This document shows, in pieces, positions 28,628 through 36,024 of a stretch of DNA of 64,000 nt; the stretch's first letter is position 1, and each line of letters begins with the position of its first letter. A program made the position numbers and the translations under genes. The DNA comes from Actinomycetes bacterium (GTDB taxonomy: Bacteria; Actinomycetota; Actinomycetes; Actinomycetales; Dermatophilaceae): positions 1 through 64,000 of the forward strand of contig JAKOPT010000049.1 of assembly GCA_029778715.1 (NCBI GenBank). The letters are read 5' to 3'. The notes under the pieces are model-generated. The model did not search any database. It was not told where the DNA came from and saw nothing but the letters and a program-made list of their open reading frames with translations.

Positions 28628-29241
28628 TGGCTCAAGGACAGACGCCGATCCAGGCCGCCGACGGGCTCACCACCCGGCAGCGTCGCAATTCCCCGCTCGT
28701 CATCGTCCACTCCGGCACCGGCAAGGGGAAATCCACCGCCGCCTTCGGGTTGGCGCTGCGTGGCTGGAACCAGGGCTGGTCGATCGGGGTGTTCCAGTTC
28801 GTCAAGTCCGCCAAGTGGCGGATCGGGGAGCAAGCCGCGCTCGCCGCGCTCGACCAGGTCCACCGCGACACCGGGGCGGGCGGGCCGATCGAGTGGCACA
28901 AAATGGGGTCGGGCTGGTCCTGGTCGCGCAAGGCCGGGACCGAGGAGGATCACGCGGCCGCCGCACGCGAGGGCTGGGCGGAGATCGCCCGCCGGCTCGC
29001 CGAGCAGACCCACCAGTTGTACGTCCTCGACGAGTTCACCTATGTCCTCAAGTGGGGCTGGGTCGACGTCGACGAGGTAGTCGAGGTGCTCACCAACCGC
29101 CCGGGGTACCAGCACGTCGTCATCACCGGCCGCGACCCGGACCCGCGTCTGATCGAGATCGCCGACGTCGTCACCGAGATGACGAAGGTCAAGCACCCCT
29201 TCGACCGTGGTCAGAAGGGCCAGCGAGGCATCGAATGGTGA
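28627..29241 (+). CDS. cobO: Cob(I)yrinic acid a,c-diamide adenosyltransferase CobO
   Basis: 204 residues. P-loop VIVHSGTGKGKSTAAFGLAL (about residues 25-44), then GVFQFVKSAKWRIGEQAAL, and the conserved LYVLDEFTYVLKWGWVD (about 136-152) define the BtuR/CobO/CobP family. It attaches the 5'-deoxyadenosyl group to the cobalt. It sits directly after the chelatase subunit, matching the order of the reactions. Confidence 0.95.
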   Translation: MAQGQTPIQAADGLTTRQRRNSPLVIVHSGTGKGKSTAAFGLALRGWNQGWSIGVFQFVKSAKWRIGEQAALAALDQVHRDTGAGGPIEWHKMGSGWSWSRKAGTEEDHAAAAREGWAEIARRLAEQTHQLYVLDEFTYVLKWGWVDVDEVVEVLTNRPGYQHVVITGRDPDPRLIEIADVVTEMTKVKHPFDRGQKGQRGIEW

Positions 29242-29311
29242 CCCCCCACCTCGGTGCGCCGCGCGCGGCGGTGAGCCCGCGGCATACGAGGTCACGACGG
29301 GTGCGGCCCCG

Positions 29312-32230
29312 ATGGTGAGACTGCCGCGCCTGGTCATCGCCGCCCCGGCCTCCGGGCAGGGCAAGACAACGATCGCCGTCGGCCTGATGGCCGCGCTCGC
29401 GCGCCAGGGGTATGCCGTCTCCCCCGGCAAGGTCGGACCGGACTACATCGACCCCGGCTACCACGCGCTGGCCACCGGGCGGCCGGGGCGCAACCTCGAC
29501 CCGTGGCTGACCAGCCCGGACCTCATCGCACCGCTGTTGCTGCACGCCGCCGCGACCTCCGCCCCGGCGGACCTGGCGATCGTCGAGGGGGTGATGGGTC
29601 TGTTCGATGGGCAGATCGGCACCGACGGGTTCTCCTCGACCGCGCACGTCGCGGCGTTGACCTCCTCGCCCGTGGTCCTCGTCGTCGACATCTCCTCGGC
29701 GGCCCGCACGGTGGCGGCGACCGTCCACGGGCTGGCGACCTTCGACCCGGGCGTGAAGGTCGTCGGGGTCATCCTCAACAAGGCCGGTTCGCCCCGGCAC
29801 GCTCAAGAGGTGCGTCGGAGCATCGAGGCGCGCGGGTTGCCGGTGCTCGGCGTACTCGCCCGCGACGCCGGGGTGAGTGCGCCCTCGCGGCACCTCGGGT
29901 TGGTGCCCGCCGCCGAGCGCGCCGATGCCGCCGCCGCGTTGGATCGGCTCGCCGGCCAGATCGCCGAACACATCGACCTGGGGGCCGTGGTCGACTTGGC
30001 ACGCGCGGCCCCCGACCTCGACGCGACAGCGTGGTCGCCGGCGTCCGCGCTCGCTGGGGCTCTCTCTCCCGGCTCCGCTGTCAACAATCCACCTATTGGG
30101 CGATTGTTGACGCCCACACTCCGCGGTGGGCCTGGTCCCGGATCGAGTCCCGTCAACAATCCACCTATTGGGCGATTGTTGACACCGGCAGCCGCTTCCG
30201 AGGACGGTCCGGTCGTCGCGGTCGCCGGGGGACGCGCCTTCACCTTCCGGTATGCCGAGACCGAGGAACTCCTGCGAGCCGCCGGCTGCACCCCGATCGT
30301 CTTCGACCCGGCCACCGACCGCGCGTTGCCCCCCGGGACTCGCGGCCTCTACCTCGGCGGGGGATTCCCCGAGGCGCACGCCGCCGCCCTCTCGAGCAAC
30401 ACCCCCCTCCTCCGGGAGGTCCGTGACGCCGTCTCGGCCGGGCTGCCGACCGTTGCCGAATGCGCCGGCCTGCTCTACCTCACCCGGGCCCTCGACGGCC
30501 ACCGCCTCGTCGGCGCGGTGCCGGCCACCTCGGCGATGCACCCCCGATTGACGCTGCGGTATGTCACGGCCACCTTGCCCGTGGACTCGCTGCTCGGGCC
30601 GGCGGGGACGACAGTGCACGCCCACGAGTTCCATCGCACGCGCACCGACCCGATGAGTTCGGGCCGCGGGGCCTGGGACGTCGACGGTATGCCGCACGGC
30701 TTCGCCCTCGATCCGGCCGGCACGGGGGCGCCGACGGTGCACGCGGCATACCTCCACGTTCACTGGGCCGGGCAGCCGAGTCTGGCCCGGCACTTCGCCG
30801 AGGCCGTCCACGCCTGGCCGGGGGCCGGGCGCGAGACCATCAGCCCCGGCGCGTCCGGCATCGAGACCGACCTCCGACGCGAGGATCTCGCCGATCACGA
30901 TCCCGGGCGCGAGGGGAGCGCCGGCGGCCCGGCCCCGGCCGTCGATCCCCTCGATCACCACGGGGACGCCGAACTGCTGGACACGCAGGCCCCCCTCCTC
31001 GACCTCGCCGTCAACGTCCGCCGCCCGGCCCCGCCGGTGTGGTTGCGCGACCGGCTGGCCGAGGCGCTCGGCGAGCTCGCGGCATACCCCGACGCCCGGG
31101 CCGCCCGCCGCGCCCTGGCGACCCGGCACGGCGTGCCCGTCGACTGCGTCCTGCCGACCAGTGGGGGGGCCGAGGCGTTCACCCTGGTCGCGCGGGCCAT
31201 CGAGGGGCGCCACCCCCTGGTCGTCCACCCCCAGTTCACCGAACCCGAGGCCGCGCTGCGGCGCGTCGGCAGGGTGCCGGCGCGCCACGTGCTGCGCGCC
31301 GAACACGGTTTCGTCCTCGACCCCGCGAGCCTCGATCCGCGCGCCGACCTGGTCTTCGTCGGCAACCCGACGAACCCGACCGGGGTGCTCCACCCGCGGT
31401 CGACTCTCGCGGCGTTGCGGCGGCCCGGACGGGTGCTCGTCGTCGACGAGGCGTTCATGGACGCGGTGCCCGGCGAGCCCGAGACCCTCATCGGCGGCGA
31501 CCTCGACGGTCTGCTCGTCCTGCGGTCGCTGACGAAGACCTGGGGGTTGGCGGGGGTACGGGCCGGGTATGCCGTCGGCGATCCCGCGCTCGTCGCGGCC
31601 CTGGCCCGGCACCAGCCGCCGTGGTCGGTGTCCAGCCTGGCCGCGCTCGTCATGGAACAGACCGCAACCCCGGCCGCGGTTGCCGAGGCCGAGAACGCCG
31701 CCCGCTCCGCTGCCGCGGACCGGACCCATCTCGTGCGCGGCCTCGAATCGTTGGGGCTGCGGCCGGTGCCGGGGGTGGCCCCCTTCGTGCTCGTCGACGT
31801 GGGCGTCGGGGTGCGTGAACGCTTGCGACACCGCGGGTATGCCGTCCGCCGCGGGGACACGTTCCCGGGTCTGGATGCCGGGTGGGTGCGGATAGCGGTG
31901 CGCGACCAGTCGACAACCGACGCCTTCCTCGCCACCCTCGCCGACCTGCTCCCCGCCGGTGGCCACACCGGGCCCGCCCTCGGCTCGCCCGTCAACAACC
32001 CACCTATTGGTCGAATGTTGACACCAGCCACGACCGACCCCGCGCCAACGGTCCCGTCCGGCCCCGACCGCCCCGTCAACAACCCACCTATTGGTCGAAT
32101 GTTGACACCCGCCACGACGGACCCCACGCCAACGACCCCGGCCGACCCCGACCGCCCCGTCAACAATCCACCTATTGGTCGAATGTTGACACCAGACCTG
32201 ACCGTTCTTGCCCAGGAGCCCCGCGCATGA
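29312..32230 (+). CDS. cobB-cobC: CobB-CobC fusion: cobyrinate a,c-diamide synthase plus threonine-phosphate decarboxylase-like enzyme
   Basis: 972 residues from ATG at 29312; the frame extends 35 codons further, so the start is uncertain. CobB/CbiA part (1-510): P-loop IAAPASGQGKTTIAVGLMAA, GPDYIDPGYHA, VEGVMGLFDG, and a glutaminase domain with GLYLGGGFPEAHA and nucleophile Cys near 382 (TVAECAGLLYL). It amidates the a and c carboxylates. CobC part (about 550-890): PLP aminotransferase fold, FVGNPTNPTGVLHPRS, VVDEAFMDAVP and Lys near 740 (RSLTKTWGLAGVRAGYA). Five 32-bp palindromes are embedded in frame, two at the CobB interdomain linker and three at the C-terminus. Confidence 0.92.
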   Translation: MVRLPRLVIAAPASGQGKTTIAVGLMAALARQGYAVSPGKVGPDYIDPGYHALATGRPGRNLDPWLTSPDLIAPLLLHAAATSAPADLAIVEGVMGLFDGQIGTDGFSSTAHVAALTSSPVVLVVDISSAARTVAATVHGLATFDPGVKVVGVILNKAGSPRHAQEVRRSIEARGLPVLGVLARDAGVSAPSRHLGLVPAAERADAAAALDRLAGQIAEHIDLGAVVDLARAAPDLDATAWSPASALAGALSPGSAVNNPPIGRLLTPTLRGGPGPGSSPVNNPPIGRLLTPAAASEDGPVVAVAGGRAFTFRYAETEELLRAAGCTPIVFDPATDRALPPGTRGLYLGGGFPEAHAAALSSNTPLLREVRDAVSAGLPTVAECAGLLYLTRALDGHRLVGAVPATSAMHPRLTLRYVTATLPVDSLLGPAGTTVHAHEFHRTRTDPMSSGRGAWDVDGMPHGFALDPAGTGAPTVHAAYLHVHWAGQPSLARHFAEAVHAWPGAGRETISPGASGIETDLRREDLADHDPGREGSAGGPAPAVDPLDHHGDAELLDTQAPLLDLAVNVRRPAPPVWLRDRLAEALGELAAYPDARAARRALATRHGVPVDCVLPTSGGAEAFTLVARAIEGRHPLVVHPQFTEPEAALRRVGRVPARHVLRAEHGFVLDPASLDPRADLVFVGNPTNPTGVLHPRSTLAALRRPGRVLVVDEAFMDAVPGEPETLIGGDLDGLLVLRSLTKTWGLAGVRAGYAVGDPALVAALARHQPPWSVSSLAALVMEQTATPAAVAEAENAARSAAADRTHLVRGLESLGLRPVPGVAPFVLVDVGVGVRERLRHRGYAVRRGDTFPGLDAGWVRIAVRDQSTTDAFLATLADLLPAGGHTGPALGSPVNNPPIGRMLTPATTDPAPTVPSGPDRPVNNPPIGRMLTPATTDPTPTTPADPDRPVNNPPIGRMLTPDLTVLAQEPRA
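30080..30183. repeat. Two in-frame 32-bp palindromic repeats within cobB
   Basis: Copies at 30080-30111 and 30152-30183 are identical and have 9-bp arms GTCAACAAT/ATTGTTGAC around CCACCTATTGGGCG. Both are read in the same frame, giving VNNPPIGRLLTP. They lie in the linker between the CobB ATPase domain (ends about DLARAAPDLDATAW) and the glutaminase domain (starts about VVAVAGGRAFTFRY). Confidence 0.9.
31991..32190. repeat. Three in-frame 32-bp palindromic repeats, 84-bp period, at the end of cobC
   Basis: Copies at 31991-32022, 32075-32106 and 32159-32190 have arms GTCAACA/TGTTGAC and the same centre CCACCTATTGG. Each encodes VNNPPIGRMLTP. The spacers (about 52 bp, coding ATTDP-rich peptide) are also similar, making an 84-bp tandem array after the natural end of the aminotransferase fold. 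Confidence 0.9.
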
Positions 32231-33234
32231 CCCTCGAACTTCTCCGGCCCGGCACCCACGTCCTGGTGCGCACGCCCGGTCCGTGGGTCGCCGAAACCGT
32301 CCACTCGCTCCTCGATGCCGGGGTCGCCGTCGACATCGAGGCCCGGGCCACCGACACGGCGGTCCTCGACGACCTCGCCTCCCGGCACCTTGTCCGCCTC
32401 GTCGCCCAGCCCGAGCTCGCGGCATACGACCTCGTCCTCAAAGACCCCCACCGGGAGGCGGCGGTCGGCACCGAGGCAACCGACTCGCCCGCCGGCACCG
32501 GCGAGGTGATCCTCGTCGGCGGCGGCCCCGGCGACCCCGGGCTGCTCACCCTCGCCGGGTTCGATGCGCTGCGGGAGGCCGATGTCGTCGTCACCGACCG
32601 GCTGGCGCCGCTCGGGGTGCTCGACCGGCTCGACCCGCGACCCGACGTCATTCATGTCGGCAAGATCCCGCGCGGGGAGTTCACGCCCCAGGAACGGATC
32701 AACGCGGTCCTCATCGAGCACGCCCGCGCGGGGCGAGTCGTCGTGCGGCTCAAGGGCGGCGACAACTACGTCTTCGGGCGCGGCGGCGAGGAGTGGAACG
32801 CGTGCGTCGAAGCGGGCATCCCGGTGCGCGCCATCCCCGGGGTGTCGTCGGCGATTGCCGGGCCCGCGCTCGCGGGGATTCCGGTGACGCACCGGGACGC
32901 AACTCAGGGGTTCGTCGTCGTGACCGGGCATGTTGCGCCGGACGATCCGCGCAGCACCGTGGCCTGGGATGCGTTGGCACGCAGCGGGTTAACGCTGGTC
33001 ATCCTGATGGGCGTCGCGGCCTTGGCGCCCATCACCGAGGCGCTGCTCGCCTACGGTCTCGACCCGCTCACCCCGGCCGCGTCCGTCGCCGACGCCGGGA
33101 TGCCGAGCCAGCAGGTCGTGCGGGCGCCGGTCGGCGAGTTGGCCGCGGCCGTGGCGCAGGCCGGTTTGCGTCCCCCCGCCGTCACCGTCATCGGCCCAAC
33201 CGTCGATGCCCTCCTTCCTCCGGTGCAAGGCTGA
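32227..33234 (+). CDS. cobA: Uroporphyrinogen-III C-methyltransferase CobA with N-terminal extension
   Basis: 335 residues. Residues about 93-330 are the SUMT core: ILVGGGPGDPGLLTLAGFDA, VVTDRLAPLGVL, IPRGEFTPQERINAVLIEHA, VVRLKGGDNYVFGRGGEE and AIPGVSSAIAGPALAGIPVT. It makes precorrin-2, the first dedicated step. The first 90 residues resemble a shrunken siroheme-synthase NAD-binding half (CysG-like) without a clear GxGxxG loop, so dehydrogenase activity is unlikely. It overlaps the cobB-cobC stop by four bases. Confidence 0.93.
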   Translation: MTLELLRPGTHVLVRTPGPWVAETVHSLLDAGVAVDIEARATDTAVLDDLASRHLVRLVAQPELAAYDLVLKDPHREAAVGTEATDSPAGTGEVILVGGGPGDPGLLTLAGFDALREADVVVTDRLAPLGVLDRLDPRPDVIHVGKIPRGEFTPQERINAVLIEHARAGRVVVRLKGGDNYVFGRGGEEWNACVEAGIPVRAIPGVSSAIAGPALAGIPVTHRDATQGFVVVTGHVAPDDPRSTVAWDALARSGLTLVILMGVAALAPITEALLAYGLDPLTPAASVADAGMPSQQVVRAPVGELAAAVAQAGLRPPAVTVIGPTVDALLPPVQG

Positions 33235-33238
33235 GTTC

Positions 33239-34045
33239 ATGGGCTCGTTGCGCGCCGGGTTCCGGTTGGCCGTGGGCACCTTGACCGTGGTCCCGGTGGG
33301 CACGCTGCCGACGATCGACCGGTATGCCGCCCGCGCGGCCATGCTTCTGGCTCCCTTGGCCGCGCTGCCGGTCGCGGCGCTCGCTGCTGGGGTCGCCTGG
33401 GCGGGGGGCATCCTTCGGCTCCCGTCGCTGCTCGTCGGTGCGCTCGTCTGTGCCGCGCTGGGGTGGGGGATGCGGGCGATGCATTGGGACGGGTTGGCCG
33501 ACACCGCCGACGGGCTCGCGGCCGGGTGGGAACGCGAGCGGGCGCTGACCGTCATGCGGCGCGGGGATGTCGGGCCCGTGGGTGCTGCGGTGCTCGGGCT
33601 CACCCTCCTCATGGAGGCGGTGACGTTCGGCGCTCTCGCCGAGCATCACCACGGCTGGCTCGTGGTGGCCACCGCCGTCGTCGTTTCTCGGGCTGCGTGT
33701 CCGGTAGCGGCCTGGCGCGGCTGGTCGGCGGCGCGCCCCGATGGGCTCGGAGTGGTCGTCGCCGGGTCGGTGCCCTCGTGGGGTGTGTTCGGGGTCGCCG
33801 TGCTCGTCGCGGCCCTCCTCGGGGCAGTTGTCCCGCTCCTGGGGCTGCCGTGGTTTGGCGGGGTGGCCGTGGCACTGCTTGCCCTGGCGGGAACCGGGCT
33901 GTTCGTGCGCCGGTGCGTTCGGGTTTTCGGGGGCGTCACCGGCGACGTCGTCGGTGCCGCGGTGGAGACGACCCTCGTCCTGAGCCTCGTGCTCCTGCTC
34001 GTGCTAACCGGCGTAGCCAGCGGGCGGTTGGGGATGCTCTGGTGA
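33239..34045 (+). CDS. cobS: Adenosylcobinamide-GDP ribazoletransferase (cobalamin synthase) CobS
   Basis: 268 residues from ATG at 33239; an in-frame ATG 33 bases earlier overlaps cobA. It is a polytopic membrane protein with helices near 42-63, 65-83, 118-135, 140-158 and 180-265. The cytoplasmic motif MHWDGLADTADGLAAGW (about 80-96) is the conserved DGLADTxDG metal site, and RRGDVGPVGAA follows. It joins adenosylcobinamide-GDP to alpha-ribazole. It starts five bases after cobA. Confidence 0.93.
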   Translation: MGSLRAGFRLAVGTLTVVPVGTLPTIDRYAARAAMLLAPLAALPVAALAAGVAWAGGILRLPSLLVGALVCAALGWGMRAMHWDGLADTADGLAAGWERERALTVMRRGDVGPVGAAVLGLTLLMEAVTFGALAEHHHGWLVVATAVVVSRAACPVAAWRGWSAARPDGLGVVVAGSVPSWGVFGVAVLVAALLGAVVPLLGLPWFGGVAVALLALAGTGLFVRRCVRVFGGVTGDVVGAAVETTLVLSLVLLLVLTGVASGRLGMLW

Positions 34046-34094
34046 GGAATCTCGCGCTGGCTTGTGTCGCCAGCGGCCCCGCGGAGGTGACCCG

Positions 34095-34625
34095 GTGAAG
34101 ACGCTCGTGCTCGGTGGCATCCGGTCCGGCAAGTCGGCCGTCGCCGAGACCCACCTCGCCGCCGCCCCGTCGGTGACCTACATCGCCTGCGGGCCCCGCG
34201 CCGACGACGCGGACTGGGCCGCCCGGATCGCTGCCCACCAGGCCCGCCGCCCCGCCGCGTGGGTGACGGTCGAGACGACCGAGCTCAGCGGCATACTCCC
34301 GCATCTAGCCGGCCCGGCCCTCGTCGATTGCCTGGGCACCTGGCTCACCGCCCGCCTCGACGCCCTCGGTGCCTGGGAGGCGCCACGCGAGGCCTGGGCC
34401 GACGCCCTCGCGGCCGAGGTCGACGCCCTCGCCGCCGCTGTCACGGCCGCTCGCCATGATGTCGTCCTCGTGTCCAACGAGGTCGGCTTCACCCTCGTGT
34501 CCGAGCACCGGTCGGGGCGCATCTTCGCAGACTGGCTCGGCATCACGAACCAAGCCGTCGCCGCCGTCTGCGACCGGGTCGACCTCGTCGTCGCCGGACA
34601 GGTCCTCACGGTGAAGGCGCCGTGA
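34095..34625 (+). CDS. cobU: Adenosylcobinamide kinase/guanylyltransferase CobU
   Basis: 176 residues from GTG at 34095, preceded by GGAGG. The P-loop LVLGGIRSGKSAVAETHLAA, the GPRADDADWAARIAAHQARR stretch with the guanylylated-His region, and LVDCLGTWLTARL plus VSNEVGFTLVSEHRSGRIFADW define CobU/CobP. It phosphorylates adenosylcobinamide and attaches GMP. The stop overlaps the cbiB GTG. Confidence 0.94.
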   Translation: MKTLVLGGIRSGKSAVAETHLAAAPSVTYIACGPRADDADWAARIAAHQARRPAAWVTVETTELSGILPHLAGPALVDCLGTWLTARLDALGAWEAPREAWADALAAEVDALAAAVTAARHDVVLVSNEVGFTLVSEHRSGRIFADWLGITNQAVAAVCDRVDLVVAGQVLTVKAP

Positions 34626-35599
34626 GCCGCGACGACATTGCTGTCGGGTTGGTCCTCGGGTATGCCGCCGACCTCCTCCTCGGGGACCCTCGCCGCTGGC
34701 ATCCGGTCGCCGGGTTCGGGCGGGTCGCGGCGGCCCTGGAACGGCATACGTATGGACCGTCGCGGGGGCGCGGTGTCGTGCACGAGGCCGTGCTCGTCGG
34801 TGGGGCTTTCGGGGTGGGGGCGCTTGCGGCCCGGGCCGCCCGTCGCGGGGGTGCCCCGGCACGGGTCGGGCTCGTCGCAGCGGCGACGTGGGCGGTGCTC
34901 GGGGGGCGGTCCCTGACGCGGGAAGCCGAGGCGATGGGTGCGCTCCTGGCCGCTGGCGACGTGCCCGGAGCACGGGTGCGGGTGCGCAACCTCGTCGGCC
35001 GAGACCCCTCGGCCCTGGGCGCCGACGAACTCGCGCGTGCCACCGTCGAGTCGGTCGCCGAGAACGGCGCGGACGCCGTCGTCAGCCCGCTCTTCTGGGG
35101 CGCTGTCGGCGGGGTCCCCGGCTTGCTCGCCTTTCGCGCCGCCAACACCCTCGATGCCATGGTGGGTCATCGCACCCCCCGGTATGCCGTGTTCGGTTGG
35201 GCCGCAGCCCGGCTCGATGACGTTGCCAACTGGGTGCCGGCGCGGATCACGGTCGCGGCCACGATGCTCGCCGCACCGCGACGGGCGGGAGCGGTGTGGC
35301 GGGCCGTGCGCCGAGACGCTCCGGCCCACCCGAGCCCCAACGCCGGCCCGGTCGAGGCCGCGTTCGCCGGTGCGCTGGGGTGCAGTCTCGGTGGGACGAA
35401 TACGTATTCCGGGGTTGTCGAGGAGCGCGGACGGTTGGGCGAGGGGCCGGCGGTGACGGTCGGCGATCTTCCCCGGGCCACGGCCCTGCAGACACGCATC
35501 GGTGCGATCGCGTTGGTGGTGATTCTCGGCGGTCGCGGGGTGGTTCGCATGGCACGGATGAAGAGACGCGCGGAGCGCGATCGAACCCGCGGTCTCTGA
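34622..35599 (+). CDS. cbiB: Adenosylcobinamide-phosphate synthase CbiB
   Basis: 325 residues from GTG at 34622. Membrane protein with the family motifs AADLLLGDPRRWHPVAGFGR (about 15-34), ARATVESVAENGADAVVSPL (about 140-159), AFRAANTLDAMVGHRTPRY and PSPNAGPVEAAFAGALGCSL. It condenses adenosylcobyric acid with aminopropanol phosphate made by the CobC domain. It is the last gene of the riboswitch-controlled plus-strand operon that starts at 26480. Confidence 0.94.
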   Translation: MSRDDIAVGLVLGYAADLLLGDPRRWHPVAGFGRVAAALERHTYGPSRGRGVVHEAVLVGGAFGVGALAARAARRGGAPARVGLVAAATWAVLGGRSLTREAEAMGALLAAGDVPGARVRVRNLVGRDPSALGADELARATVESVAENGADAVVSPLFWGAVGGVPGLLAFRAANTLDAMVGHRTPRYAVFGWAAARLDDVANWVPARITVAATMLAAPRRAGAVWRAVRRDAPAHPSPNAGPVEAAFAGALGCSLGGTNTYSGVVEERGRLGEGPAVTVGDLPRATALQTRIGAIALVVILGGRGVVRMARMKRRAERDRTRGL

Positions 35600-36024
35600 C
35601 GGCCCGCCGCTGCGGCCGGTTGCGTCGACGCTCGCTTGGTGCGATCGTCGCGCGCAAGAGGCGGCCGCTTGGCGTCCGTGCGGCTGCTGGGGCGGTCAGT
35701 TGATTCGTTGGCTGGGCGCGCCCGGGCGCGCCAGTGAGAGCACCCGGCTGGCCCCCCGGCAATCTCGCCGCACCCTCACACCCGCGCGTGCATGCCGTGA
35801 GCCGGTGAACGATGGAGCGGGTTTCCTTCACTCGGCGGCGACGTTCACCTCACACCCGCGCGTGCCTGGCAAGGCAGGCCCCCACCTCGATCGCGGCAGA
35901 CCATGTCTGTTCGTCCCAGGGGGCCCTGGGAAAGCAGACCGAGTGGGATCGCCTGCCTCGACCCGGCCGCCGTTGCGACGGGGGCGTCGTCGTCCCAGGT
36001 GGTATGTCGTGGCCCCAGAGGGGA
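35600..36024. other. Intergenic region after the cob operon
   Basis: About 425 bases. An 18-bp direct repeat CCTCACACCCGCGCGTGC occurs at 35774-35791 and 35848-35865. No gene motif is visible on either strand. It presumably includes the terminator of the long cob operon. Confidence 0.45.

Noticed and set aside
30080-32190. CRISPR-like array (five regular repeats)
   Set aside because: The repeats are palindromic, lie inside a coding frame, are split into two groups, and their spacers resemble one another. There are no cas genes.
29189-32425. A 1078-codon open frame on the minus strand across cobB-cobC
   Set aside because: It is the high-GC shadow of cobB-cobC, with no family motif and Arg/Gly-rich composition. 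Similar long antisense frames over cobN, meaA and eccC were dropped for the same reason.
35774-35865. 18-bp direct repeat as attachment sites of an integrated element
   Set aside because: Only 56 bases separate the copies and there is no integrase; too close to bound an element.
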